From Aquila chrysaetos chrysaetos (Eukaryota > Chordata > Aves > Accipitriformes > Accipitridae): 64,000 nt of DNA. The notes below the pieces were generated by a model that saw only the letters and a list, made by a program, of their open reading frames with translations, searched no databases and was not told the DNA's origin. The stretch is from contig NC_044004.1 of NCBI RefSeq assembly GCF_900496995.4, positions 1,550,001-1,614,000 of the forward strand, in the 5' to 3' direction. Of the stretch, positions 38,001 to 50,000 are shown in pieces (position 1 is the stretch's first letter; every line of letters begins with the position of its first letter). The position numbers and the translations under genes are program-made.

Positions 38001-41000
38001 AGGCCCCCAAAAAACACGTGCTTTCCCTCATCCTCCAGCAGCATCCCATACCGGAAAGCCAGCTAGTGCTGAGCAAAAGGAAAAAACACCTTGGCACGGA
38101 CACAAGAGCGTAGGAGCTGTTTGTTACGGAGGGAAAGCAACACCGTGGAGGATGCTAACAGGATGGATTTGCTTGGGGTCAGCACCTGGTTTGCACTGTC
38201 TCCCCTCCTCTGCTCTTTGCCCTCTGTTGGGCTGCAAGTGACCATTTACGTGGGGCACGGGGAGCCCCCGCTCCTAGAAACCTTGCATTGGGTATCAGAG
38301 CTACAGGGGGAAAATTTATTTTCTCCCTGCCGATGAGAAAACTTGTTTGGGTTTATGAGACACCTGCTCTGCCTGGGCTGCCCCAGCACCTCCCAGAATA
38401 AGGAGACAAGCTGCTGGGATGACCAGGAGGACACAGAGCCAACCCTTAACAGAAAGGCAACGCTGACCACGATCAGAGGCTTTCTGACACCTTGTCCCTT
38501 CCATGTCCCACTCCTGATCAAGCAACTCCTTCAGCACAAAACCAAGCACAAAGCCAAAGCCCCCATCCTGTCAGCAGCTTTGTGGGTCAGCATCCCGAAG
38601 CCCGGGGGTGATCCAAGCTCATTTCGTTAGTTCAGAATTACTACAGTCGCATGCAACATCACACAGGGCAGAAATCCCAGCGACGCCAGGGACGAGATCA
38701 GGAGAGCAGGAGAGCGCACACAACAGGACTCTCAGAGATGCCATGTGCACCATGTCCTAGTTTCAGCTGGGATAGAGTTAACTGTCTTCCTAGTAGCTGG
38801 TACAGTGCTATGTTTTGAGTTCAGTATGAGAAGAATGTTGATAACACTGATGTTTTCAGTTGCTGCTAGTAGTGTTTAGTCTAAAGTGAAGGACTTTTCA
38901 TCTTCTCATGCCCAGCCAGCGAGAAAGCTGGAGGGGCACAAGAAGTTGGCACAGGACACAGCCAGGGCACCTGACCCAAACTGGCCAACGGGGTATTCCA
39001 TACCATATGACGTCCCATCCAGTATAGGAACTGGGAAGTGGGGGCGGGGAATCACCGTTCGGGGACTAGCTGGGTGCCGGTCGGCGGGTAGTGAGCAATT
39101 GTACTGCGCATCATTTGTACATTCCAATCCTTTCATTATTGCTGTTGTCATTTTATTAGTGTTATCATTATCATTATTTGTTTCTTCTTTTCTGTTCTAT
39201 TAAACTGTTCTTATCTCAACCCGTGGGTTTTGCTTCTTTTTCCCGATTTTCTCCCCCATCCCACTGAGTGGGGGGGGGAGTGAGGGAGCGGCTGCGTGGT
39301 GCTTAGTTGCTGGCTGGGGTTAAACCACGACACACCATCAGGACACCATCCTGCCCTACTTTCAGGGAGGACGTGGGTCCTTCCAAGGAGGACCATCTTT
39401 GCTCTCCCATGGGTCCGGCTGGGGTCCCCAAGAGATCCCCATCAACCTACCTCACCCCAACAGACCTACCCAATGCACCCTGGGTACCTTCAGCAATGGT
39501 TCTCCAGTTTCACTCTCAGACTGGTCCCAGTACTTTACTAGCAGTGAGCTCAAGAGAGCTTCCTTGGGTGGTTAAGCCCCTTAGCTACTAGTGGTGTTCA
39601 CAGATGCACGCAGGGAAGGATGCACAGCTGGAGTGTTTCTGAAGTGCTTCTAGAGCGCTTCAGCCATCAGGTGCTTCCCAAAAGCCTCCCAAAACCACTC
39701 AGCGTTGTCAGGGTGGTCGAGGTTTGCCTTAAACTGAGCAGAAACGCTCCTGCCCTGCACAACTTAGCCACCTGAACTGCAGTACGGACCAAGAGACAGC
39801 CCAAAGAGGAGCCAATGCCTCTTCCCTGACCGCACTAGCCTGTCATTTACTGCTGATTCATCCCTGCAACAAGGTCAGCCTGGCTTATGAGAAGAGCCCC
39901 GAGTCTTTAATTAAAGACAACTTGGGCCCCTACAGCGACAGAGCAGGACAGAGCGTAGAAGAGGCAATCCGGGGAAAACACAAATGTTGGCGGAAGGGGC
40001 ACGACTCCTCCTGGCACGACCCCCCTCGATAGGCACGGCACAGGCAGCGAAGAGGCATTTCAGCGAGAAGAGAGCTGAAGCAGCCCTGCGGAAACACGCA
40101 CATCACATCGGGCCAGGAGGAAGCTCACCTACACGAGAAGGGAAGTGCAGGGTGGAAAACAACCCAACCCTGGGGAGTTTTGTGCTTTTTGTCTGGCTTC
40201 GTGTTTTTGACACAGCTTCCTCCGCCGGTGCTGGGAAGCTTTTCTGCAGCGTAGGTTCATTTTCGTGTTGGTTTTGGATGGCCTATTTTGCAAGGTGATC
40301 ACTCTAAGCTGCTAAAAGCACAGATCGAAAATAAACACAGGCTGATTCCCCCGCGGATAGAGAAGAAAGGGCTCAAGCGGCTGAGGTGGGAAGAAGTTCA
40401 TCTCTCCAAACGTTCCTCCAAGAAGTGCTCGAAAACAAATTTGAACAAACCAGCCCCCCACAGCTCGTTAGATAATACAGCTCACTGCTAATGAAGCAAC
40501 TCAACCCTGCTCCTCTAATAGGTTCCAGCTTTGACACAACCAACTCAGGTGCTCAGGAGAGTGCTGGGTAATGGGACATTAGAAACAAAAAGCAGGAGCC
40601 ATGTGTGGTGAGGGGTGCAACAGGATGGAGCTTCAGGCACGGTGCTGGTGCTCCAAGTGATGTGTTACCACAGCCAATGCAGGAGCACGGGACAACTGGG
40701 AACCCGCATGAGAAAATCCCACCACCGCCTCGCACTTGCCCCAGGACAGAGAAGCCATCCATGCTCTGCCATATCCATGCCCTGCTGAAGGGCTCATCCA
40801 ACGACTTGCAAGCCAGGAACAGAGATTTTGTCACTCCAGTGGGTCTCGATGGCAGGGAACAGCTTGCAAAACCTCCAAGGCATGATGAAAACCAGGAAAA
40901 AAAAAAAACCAGCCCTGCTTGCATCTACAGGTTACTGGCATGCCTGGTGCAACACCCAGGCTGTGCTATGGAGCTGGTGCTCCATGCACGTATCCTGCAG

Positions 41001-44000
41001 CACCCGAGTGCTCCATGCACAAGGTCCATCCTGGCAAGGTCCTGAGCATCCTCGCTCCTGCATCCCAGCCGGAGCAGTGCCTCACAGGAGCCTGCCACCT
41101 TGCACCTCCCCTTGGCTATGGGGGGACTGGGGTAGCCCAGACCTGCAGAGCCTCCAGACACAGTTTTCTTGACCCTGTACCCAGAGGAGACAGAGGATGG
41201 CTGCCCAGGGACCCCACTGCCCCCAAATCTGCCCCTAGGGCCTCTGTGCCGGCTGGCAGAGGCAAGCAGGGGTGTGTGATGCCATGAAGGGGGGTGGTTT
41301 CAGGAGCACGGTAGACACCAGGGATGGAGAAGAGCTATCAACCACCACGACAGTGCTGGCATGACAGCAAGGGTGGGTAACTTCATCGCAAATCAATTTA
41401 GGCTAAGAAGATCAGAGGCCTTCCCCTCTCTAGCACAGGATGGACAGGTAGGAAGAAGGGAGGGAAGATTTAAGGAGCTGTAAAACAGAGCATGAAACAT
41501 TTATGAATGAAGAGGAGATAGTAATAACAGGAGACAGAAAGTGATCTCTTCAGCTATATTTATCCGCTTACGCTCCAGAGCGTCCAAGATTTGCATCCTC
41601 CAAGTTGCAAACAAGCCAATAAACCACATTTGTGGTCACCAAATGACCTGAACTGTCGGCCAGCGCTGCCCGGACATAGTGAGGCTGATGGACAAGGGCC
41701 CCCATGCGAGGATGGGAGAGAACGCAGCGTTGGTGATCTGCTGACCCGCTGCACAAGAAACCAAGGGCACAAAGAAAAGTTAAAAAAAAACCAAGCCCCA
41801 AGCTGACTTTGCAGGATTGCAAAGCACGACCGACACCGAGGAGCTGCTCCGCAGGCTCATCTGGTGCACTTGCTTCTGGGAAGCTACTTAATGCACAACT
41901 CAACGTGCACGGAATGGGCAGGGAGAAACACGTTTTTGCTATGAATTGTTTTCCACTTCCAAGTGGGAAGACCAGCACAACAGGGCTTGCACGGAGAACC
42001 TAGTACCTAGAGGCAACACAAGACTTGGGAACGCAGCGCCTGTCCTCCAAAGGGGAAACCAATCCTAAGGGCTTCATGCAGCTTAAAATACCAGCTACAC
42101 CCACTGCAGCAACAGGTCACATATTGATTGTTCATTCATCGCATCAACAGACACTGCAACCCGCTCTCGGGCATGAGTCACGCACGTGAAAAAGGGGGAA
42201 AAAAGGGAAAAAGGAACAAATCGTAAACCCAGCAGCAAATTGCTCTAATTACACACACCTTTACCCTCAGCGGACTTGCCAGCAAAGAGACTCATATGCT
42301 GGAAATGCAGAGCTAGCGAGGCCACGGGATGCTGCTCCGGGGACAGGGTGCCCAAACCCCCAGCCCAGGCTGGAAAGGCCATCCCACTGGAAACCCAAAC
42401 CCCGTGTCCCCAGCCAACCTTCTGACAAAGCAAGCAAATTCCCATGGCAGTTATTTGCACGTCTTTGCCAAGCACAGGCTCCAACAAGCCCCAGGTCAGG
42501 AAGAGAGGCGGCAGCAAAGGTTTAAAAGCCATTTTCATTTGACAGACCTCATGCAGAAAGGATGCAAGGTCTTTTTTGGACTCCAATTGTCAAGAAAGCC
42601 CCATGCAGCATCCATGCAGATGCAGCAGCCCGTGCCGGCAGGCCTGCAATGGAGCAGCGTCCAGAGCAAGAGGATTTCAACAGGAGAGATGACGCCAGAG
42701 CACCTGGGGCCCACGGGGTTACTGGGGGCAAGGAGCCCATTTTCCCTTCATGTGGACACCTACCTAAGTGCATTCATGAGCCGGCTACAGCAGACGGGCA
42801 GAATAACCGGGTCTAGACTCTGCCCTGGCAGCAGCCACAGTGTGGACATGCTCTCCACCCCAACAGATGCTCTCCCTCCGGTGACAGTGACAAAGAAGGG
42901 GGGTGTCTCCAGCAGACCCCCGAGTCGTGACACATCGCTCCAAGGGACCATGCTGCCGGGGAGCAGCTTAGTGCGCCCACAGATGTTCTCCTCTGGGGCA
43001 ATGCTACCATCAAGCAGATTCCCCCAGGAACAACGAAGAGCATTCCCCAAAAACTCCTCTCCTGATGCAGACGCTGCCTTTGAGCCATCCAGCTCAGCCC
43101 AGAATGACAACACAGCCCCTTGGAGGGCAAGGGGAGTGGAGACCAGAGCCCACCCTGCCTTCCGGATCACTGGAGAGGAAGAACTGGCAAGAAATATTTT
43201 GGCAGGCCCCAGGGGGAAGGGAGGGAGTCACCTTGGAAAGATGAGCCGAGGCAGTGAGGCTCCTGAAGCATGGCACGAGCGCTAGCTGAACTTGGCATAT
43301 GCAATAGCACCAGCTCCACCCGTGTCTGGAGCTTTGTACCAACAGGTTCAAGGCATTTTCTGGGCTGGCTGCAGGTTTTTCGGCAGCTGCTAAGGGAAAA
43401 AGACAGCTGGAGGCACTTAGGGCTCTAAAGATTAGCATGAAACAGAGAAAGAAGCCTGAATCTGCAGCTTTTTGGGTTTTAATATGATGGATGGTGATGG
43501 GCCAGTGCCCTTAGCCACCGACAGTCCAAACCCAATATGCCAGACTTGCAAAGCTGAGATCAAACTGCTCAAATATCTTTTAAAAAACAACAAAAGCAGA
43601 GCCTTCCTGGCGCAGAACAGAGCAAGGGCCTTCAACCCCTTAAACCGGCATTGGCAACTGGGTGAAAATGGGGTTAACTGGGCAGGTAGGAGCAAACTTA
43701 AGCCCTGCCACCATTTTGTAAGCAGCATCACTCCACCGCAGTGCCCTGACACTCTCCCCTGGGCTCCCACCTAGAGGCAAACGCTTGCCTGGGACAAGCT
43801 GGCCACAAAGGATCCTATCCCAAGGCCTGGCTGCCTCCTGCCCAGCCTTGCCTCCAGCAGCACCAAAAGCATCTCAACCTGATTTTTGTCAGGACTAACC
43901 CTCTCCTCCCCCTGCTCGGCAGTGTTTCAACACAGCAGGGCACTTCCTGGCTTGGCTGAGACAGAACAACCCCTCAGAGCTGCCTTTCCAGCCCCAAAAC

Positions 44001-47000
44001 AAGGATTTAATCACAGCTGCTATTCTCCACCACCCCAAAGACCTTCAGGAGCCTTGCCGGGCACCTCTGATCACAGCCTCTGAGGAAGAGGGCTCTGTTT
44101 GCCCTCATATTAAAACTTTCCATCCCCAAACTATCATGGAGCAGCTATTTCCTCTCCACCCCGCTGCAAGGTCTTCTCTCCTAGGCTTAAGGACAGATGT
44201 GCGGAGGACACCGCTGCAGCGATAGGGAGCAGAAAGGGAGCTCTGACCCTGGGTGCAAAAATCTCCCCTAGGAGATACAGCCAAGAGCCAAGGCCATGGT
44301 GGGAACGGCAACGAGCATAAACCACCACATCAGAGAGATGCCACAGCCAAGAGCCCGCAGGCCACAGCGCGTGCTCTGCTACTAATGATCTCCACTGATT
44401 TTAATTTAACAAGGGAGGGCGACGGCCACAAGCACGCCACGGGCTGACAGTGGTCCAGAGGGGTTGGCAGAGGAGATGAGAGCGGGTCCGTGCCCAGGGG
44501 AAACATGAGGACAGTACCACAGAAAGCACGTTACCCATCTGCTCTCGCCACAGCAAGGAGGGGATGTGATGGGTACAACCCGCAAGGGGAAGGGAAACGT
44601 GCCTGGCTCGGGGCTTAGCTCGGGAAGAACCAAGAGACAGCGAGGGAGCCCCAGCAGGGATTCGGGGACTATCCCTTGACCCTGAGGGTGCTTCTCACCC
44701 CTCTGAGGTCCCAATGCTGTTTTGCTGCTGCACAGGTGGGCAGCACACATCATCAGGCAATGATGTGACCTTCTGGAGGGCTTCTCAATCACCCTGGGGC
44801 CAAAGCAAATTCAGAGCTATGTCCCCCTGAGCCACTTCTGCCTCAGCCCGTTCCTTCTCCCCAGCCGTGCTGCTTCTCCCTCCCCAGACCAAGCCATGCA
44901 GCTGCAGGCAGCGACGAGGCTGACAAGCTCCTTCTCCAACCGGCTCTGCCAGCCATCTTGGCCTCTGTCCGCAATATCTTCCCCCCAAGCCCAAGGAAAT
45001 CCCCATCCCTTTTCCACTGAACGAGCCTTGCCCCAGAACTGAGCTCCATCAAGACACGGAGGAGAGAAGCAGTGGGGGCCTCAAGGACTTCAGCTAGAAA
45101 AGTTTTAGCACCCAGAGGAAAGGTTTTGTACCTGCTTTGCTGATGGAGAGCAAGAAGGAGAGTGTCTCGTTCCTTCTGCCCGGGCGAAGGGCTGCACACA
45201 AGCCCAGACTGCTCCGAGCGACCGGCCCCAGCGCCTCCGCAGCTGGGGAGTGACGGGAACAAATAAAGGGAACTGTGGCAGGGAGAGCTTTGGGGAATTT
45301 GGAGCTGAGCTAATTTTTCACAGGTAGCAACTCCGCAAGAGAAGCTCCCTGTTGCAGAGACACCAAAGGCCACTCGCTCCCCGTCCAAGGCAGCAGCCAG
45401 CAAGCAACTGCAAGTCACTGCAGGAAAATACCAGAGCCAGGAATCACGACTCCTCTGCTACACTTACTGTCCCCTTACCCACAGGATCCCAGTGCTGCAA
45501 AGCCCTGAATTTTGCTCTCCGGAGACCGAGCTCCAGCAGCCGGGTGTTTGCAGAGCTTCGCCATGGAAGGCTCACGGCTTTAACCTTTCCCATTTGCAAG
45601 GGGCTGTGAGGTCTTAGGGGAAGAAAGCAAATGAAAATCAGATTTCAGAGGGGGAGAAAGGAGGTAACGACAATTACGTTTTTTCTTTACCCAACCCAGG
45701 AAACCTTGGGTGGCCACTGCCCCTCCCCACAGCCCACAGAGCAAAATCAAGGCCCTTTCAGGCCCCCATGCAGCAAGGTCCGAGGTCCAAGGTCCAACCC
45801 TGCAGGCATTACTGTGCACCTCTTGTCCTCCCCAACGCCAAGCCTCCGCCATGCCACCCACCCAACGGACCACACTGGCCAAGTGGAAAACAGCCTGACG
45901 GGTGTCGGATCGAAGCTCTTGCCTCGCTGCAACTGGAAGCGCTTCCACCATTCCCAGATGCTCTGCTGACAGGGATGGACAAGAAGGTGACGCTCCCCAG
46001 CTCGCTGCCGTGCCGCAGGGAAGGCAGGATGAGCCCCCGCAGGGGACTGCAACAGCATTTCCTGGATGTCAGGAAGCAGAAGCGATAGCTGCCTTGTGAG
46101 TGCACAAAAAACCCCGCTTCTGCTGGGCTGAGCCCTTGTTTTGGAGGGAGCGACCACCCCGCTGAACAACCACATCTCTCTGCATGCCTGTGCCGAGCCA
46201 GCAGCGCTCAAGGACCCACCGACAGACCGTTATGGTCGGACATGGTGATGGCCACCATGCCAGCACGCAAGCACTTTATTGCACAGTCTCATCCTGCCAA
46301 CAGAGCTGGGCATTGGGCTCCCAAAAACCGAGGCAGGACAGAGAGCTGCATGGACCAGGTCACAGGGGGGGAGAGGTGAGGACCAGGAGCATCCTGCCCA
46401 GGCAGGGCCACGGCACAGAAATTTTTTTTATGCAGAAAGGTACTGCATCCAGAGACACACATCGGGCTCAGCAGAGCAGTAAAAGGCACGGGTGAAAAAT
46501 AACAGCACTACACGGCTCAAGTGGAAAGGGAGAAATGATGCTCGGCACTGTTGCTTCGCTTGCCAACCCCAAGCCTTGGAGTTGGCTGAGTGTGGGACAA
46601 GCCTTGGGATGCCCAAAAAGGCCATGAGAGCTCTCAGGCTGCTCTTATGCAACTCCAAGAGTTGATTTTCCCCCAGGCAAAACACTGAAACGACCAACCG
46701 AGATGTTCGGCTGAACAAGACAGCTCATAAACACCCCCGGACGCTGGTTGATGGCTCGTTCCTGGAGAAGAGTCCAAGTTTGACGGAACATTTTCCATCA
46801 AGCTGAAAACAAGTATAAAAATCATCACCGGTAAAGTTTCCGTGCAACAAAAATCAGCAGGAAAATGAGAACAAGGTCAACACGCTGACAATTGAGGCCT
46901 TTTTTTTAAGCGGGGTCCCATTCCAGCTGGCAGCATTTTTATGCTCAGGAGCGAGGACCGCAGATGGGGTCCTAAAAACGAGTGTATGGCAGAGACTCAA

Positions 47001-50000
47001 CTCATCCGTCCCCCACTTGGAGGCCAACAGTTATCTCTGCTGCACAGGCCTGGGTGCGCTCTGCTGTGCAGTCCCGGAGGCAGGGAGCCTGTGTTTATTT
47101 TGCTATTTTTTAATCTGGGACTAAAATTTCCTCCTAAACAAAGTTGTTTGCAATGGGGCCAAACCAGATGTCAGAAGTTGGTTGGAAGCTTAGGCAGCTT
47201 GCAGAGCCAGACCCCCAGGGCTCCTCCCAGCCCTTCTCCCACCCAGCTAGACAAGCTCCATCACTCGGGACTCCCCTCCAAAAAAAAGTGCAGCCCCTTC
47301 CACACTGCTGACCTGCCACCCGCCTTCAAGACACCTTCCAGCTCAGGGGTTCGAGCAAACGAAGATGCTCAGGGCGCAGGGTGAGAGCTCTCCGTATGTT
47401 TTCTGTGCTCACTTCCATCAGCAGGGGCCACGCGCAAAGATAAAGAGCCTTAAAAGCTCTCGCGATCCTGAACGGTGCAAGGGGAAGTTAATTTGCCTTA
47501 TGCAAGTGAAGCTACAGGAAGGGAGGGAGACAGCCAGAAAAATCCTGTCCGAGGGATCTCCTGCCTCGCAGCCCAGATGCCCTCCTTGGGCTGCAGTAAT
47601 GGTGCCACCGGGGCGACCGACAGCTGTGACAGGCAGCACAGGGTCCTGCCACGTTGGACATTGCACCCGTGGGATTAACGGCCTCTGACGCCGAGACCTT
47701 TGAGACGAGACCACAGGCTCAGCCTCCCGAAACCTTCGTGGAACTGTTGCTGGGCCCCCAGCTTTGCAGAGTTTTGTAAACTTCTGCCAACAGGAGCACA
47801 GCTTTCCTCGAGACACAGCTCCTACCCTGGCTCCCAGCGCAGGGCTCGCTACCCAAAACCGCAAAGAGGACGGAAAGTTATTTCACATCCTCCCGTGCTA
47901 AAACAACACGTCTCTCCCAGCACGCCCGAAAGGCCGTGGATCGGTTCACTCGCTCTGAAGTCTGTGCATGATGCTGGTTTGAATTAGGCCCGAAGAATTC
48001 AGATCCAGCTCCTCCGACACCGCCCATTCTCCAGGCAGCGCTAATAAAAGCAAAATAAACGCCGGGGGGGAAACACTCAGACACTAACTCCGGGGTTAGT
48101 CACTTTTCCTCTGCGCCCACACTCCCATTTTAGGGCAAGCAGGAGTCTCCACAGGCTGCAGATGCAAACGAGCCGCATTTCTCCACGGGAAAAGTTTTTC
48201 CGACCCCTCTTCAAGCTAATACCACTCTCCGAGAGCGAGGCTGCACCATTTGCCAAGCCCCGGCACTCCCTCCGCCGCCTCCCCGGCCCTGCCCTGGCTA
48301 GGAGGGCGAGGGAGGCTCCTCTCCAAGCCTGCAGCTTTGGGCAGCGAGCCAGCTGAATTCCTGGGGTCCAGAGAGCCAGCGAGCAGCGGGGACGCTCCCG
48401 GTGGTGCACAGCAGCCCAGCCAGGTCTGCGTGGAGCAAAGCTCAAAAAACTTCTTCGCTAAAGGAATTTTATCCACATTCCTGCATTTCTCTGCCTGGCA
48501 AAGGCTTGAAAACATTATTATTGTTTTAAACCCTTCTGGGGGAAGGAGGAAGAACAGCAGATTCCCACACATGCAGGGATTTATGCTGGAGGCAACACCG
48601 GGCTGGGGTTTGGTTCCGTAAACGGGGGGACCCTCCTGCAGCAGCACCACGGCAAACCAGGTCACGCTGACAGCCCCACCAAGCCGATGGGGGCTGCAAA
48701 GCCACCGCAGCCATCAGAAGGACAAAACACTGCATGCACATGTGCCACAGCTTCCCAGGAGTGACAGACCCCAGGGGGATACTCCCGGGATGCGGAGGGA
48801 CCTCATGGCATCCTGTCCCCTGGGTCTCCCTGCCCAGGGGGAAGAAGGATCCTGCGATGCCTTGTCCCGCACGATTCCCTTCCAGGGGCGATAGCAGGAC
48901 CCTGAGACACCCCATCCTCCACAACACCCTTCCCGGAGCACACGTGATGTCCCACCCCCCGTGATGCCCTTCCTGGAGCATCCACGGGCCGTGCGATCCC
49001 CTGTATCCTACAATGCCCTTCCTGGGTCATACACGGACCCCATGCCACCCCATCCTCTGTGACACCCTTCCCAGGGCACGCATGAACCCCACGATTCCCC
49101 ATCCCCCGTGACACCCTTCTCGGGGCACGCACAACCCCTGTGACGGTGGATGACCTCCCGCAAAGCCCCTCCTGGGGCATGCCTGGATCCCATGACACCC
49201 TACTCCCTGTGACACCCTCCCTCGGGCGTCCACAGCCCCCGTGATGCCCCAACTCCCGCAACGCCCTTCCTGGGGCATGCACGGACCCTACCACACCCTA
49301 CATCCTGCAGTGCCCTTTCCCGTGGCACGCGTGGTCCCCGCGATTCCCTGTCACCAGCAGCACCCTTCTTAGGGCACGCAGGGACACGGTGACACCCTAC
49401 ATCCTACAAACCCCTTTCCTGGGGCACGCATGGACCTTACCACACCCTACCTCCTGCGATGCCCTTCCTGGGGCATTGCATTATACCCCAACCGCTGCGA
49501 CGCCCTTCCTGGGGCTCACGCAGATCCGTGACGCCCATCGCGGGCCACGCGGGGACCCTGCAGCACCCAACCTGGGCCACGCAGGGACCCCCGTGGCACC
49601 CATCCCGGGCCACACGGGGACCCCACGGCACCCATCCCGGGCCACACGGGGACCCCCGTGGCACCCAACCCGGGCCACGCGGGGACCCCCGCGGCACCCA
49701 TCCCGGAGGCCTCCCCTGCTCTGCCCCCACGGGTGTCGGACGATGCCCGGCGGGACCCACTCACCGCTCGTCGGGCGCGCGGCCCTGCTGCAGGGCGGGT
49801 TCCAGGGGCACCAAGGCCTGGCCCAGGAAACGGTCCATGCCCACCAGGGCCCGGTGCATGACGGTGAGCACCAGGGAACCGCGGGCCGGGCCCGCCGGGG
49901 CACCCAGCTCGGGGGGCAGCTCGAAGGCGCACTCCTCCCGCCATTCGGGGTTACCGGTGCTCTTCTCGGCTACCGAGGTGCTGTATTTTTCGCGGCCCAG

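Larger units (their letters stand above)
33821..49764 (-). other. RAB11FIP5: RAB11FIP5 intron 1
   Basis: The largest intron, 15.9 kb, with a GTGAGT donor at 49764 and acceptor ending at 33821. It holds a solo LTR (38753-39332), three long A runs (34886-34910, 35362-35383, 35686-35706) and, near the donor, two adjacent minisatellites (about 48,757-49,709). A 318-codon open frame on the opposite strand (42329-43285) has no recognisable domain and is probably chance. No nested gene was supported. Confidence 0.85.

Noticed and set aside
48803-49294. Minus-strand open frame of 163 codons in intron 1
   Set aside because: It lies entirely within the 49-bp minisatellite; the peptide repeats reflect DNA repeats.
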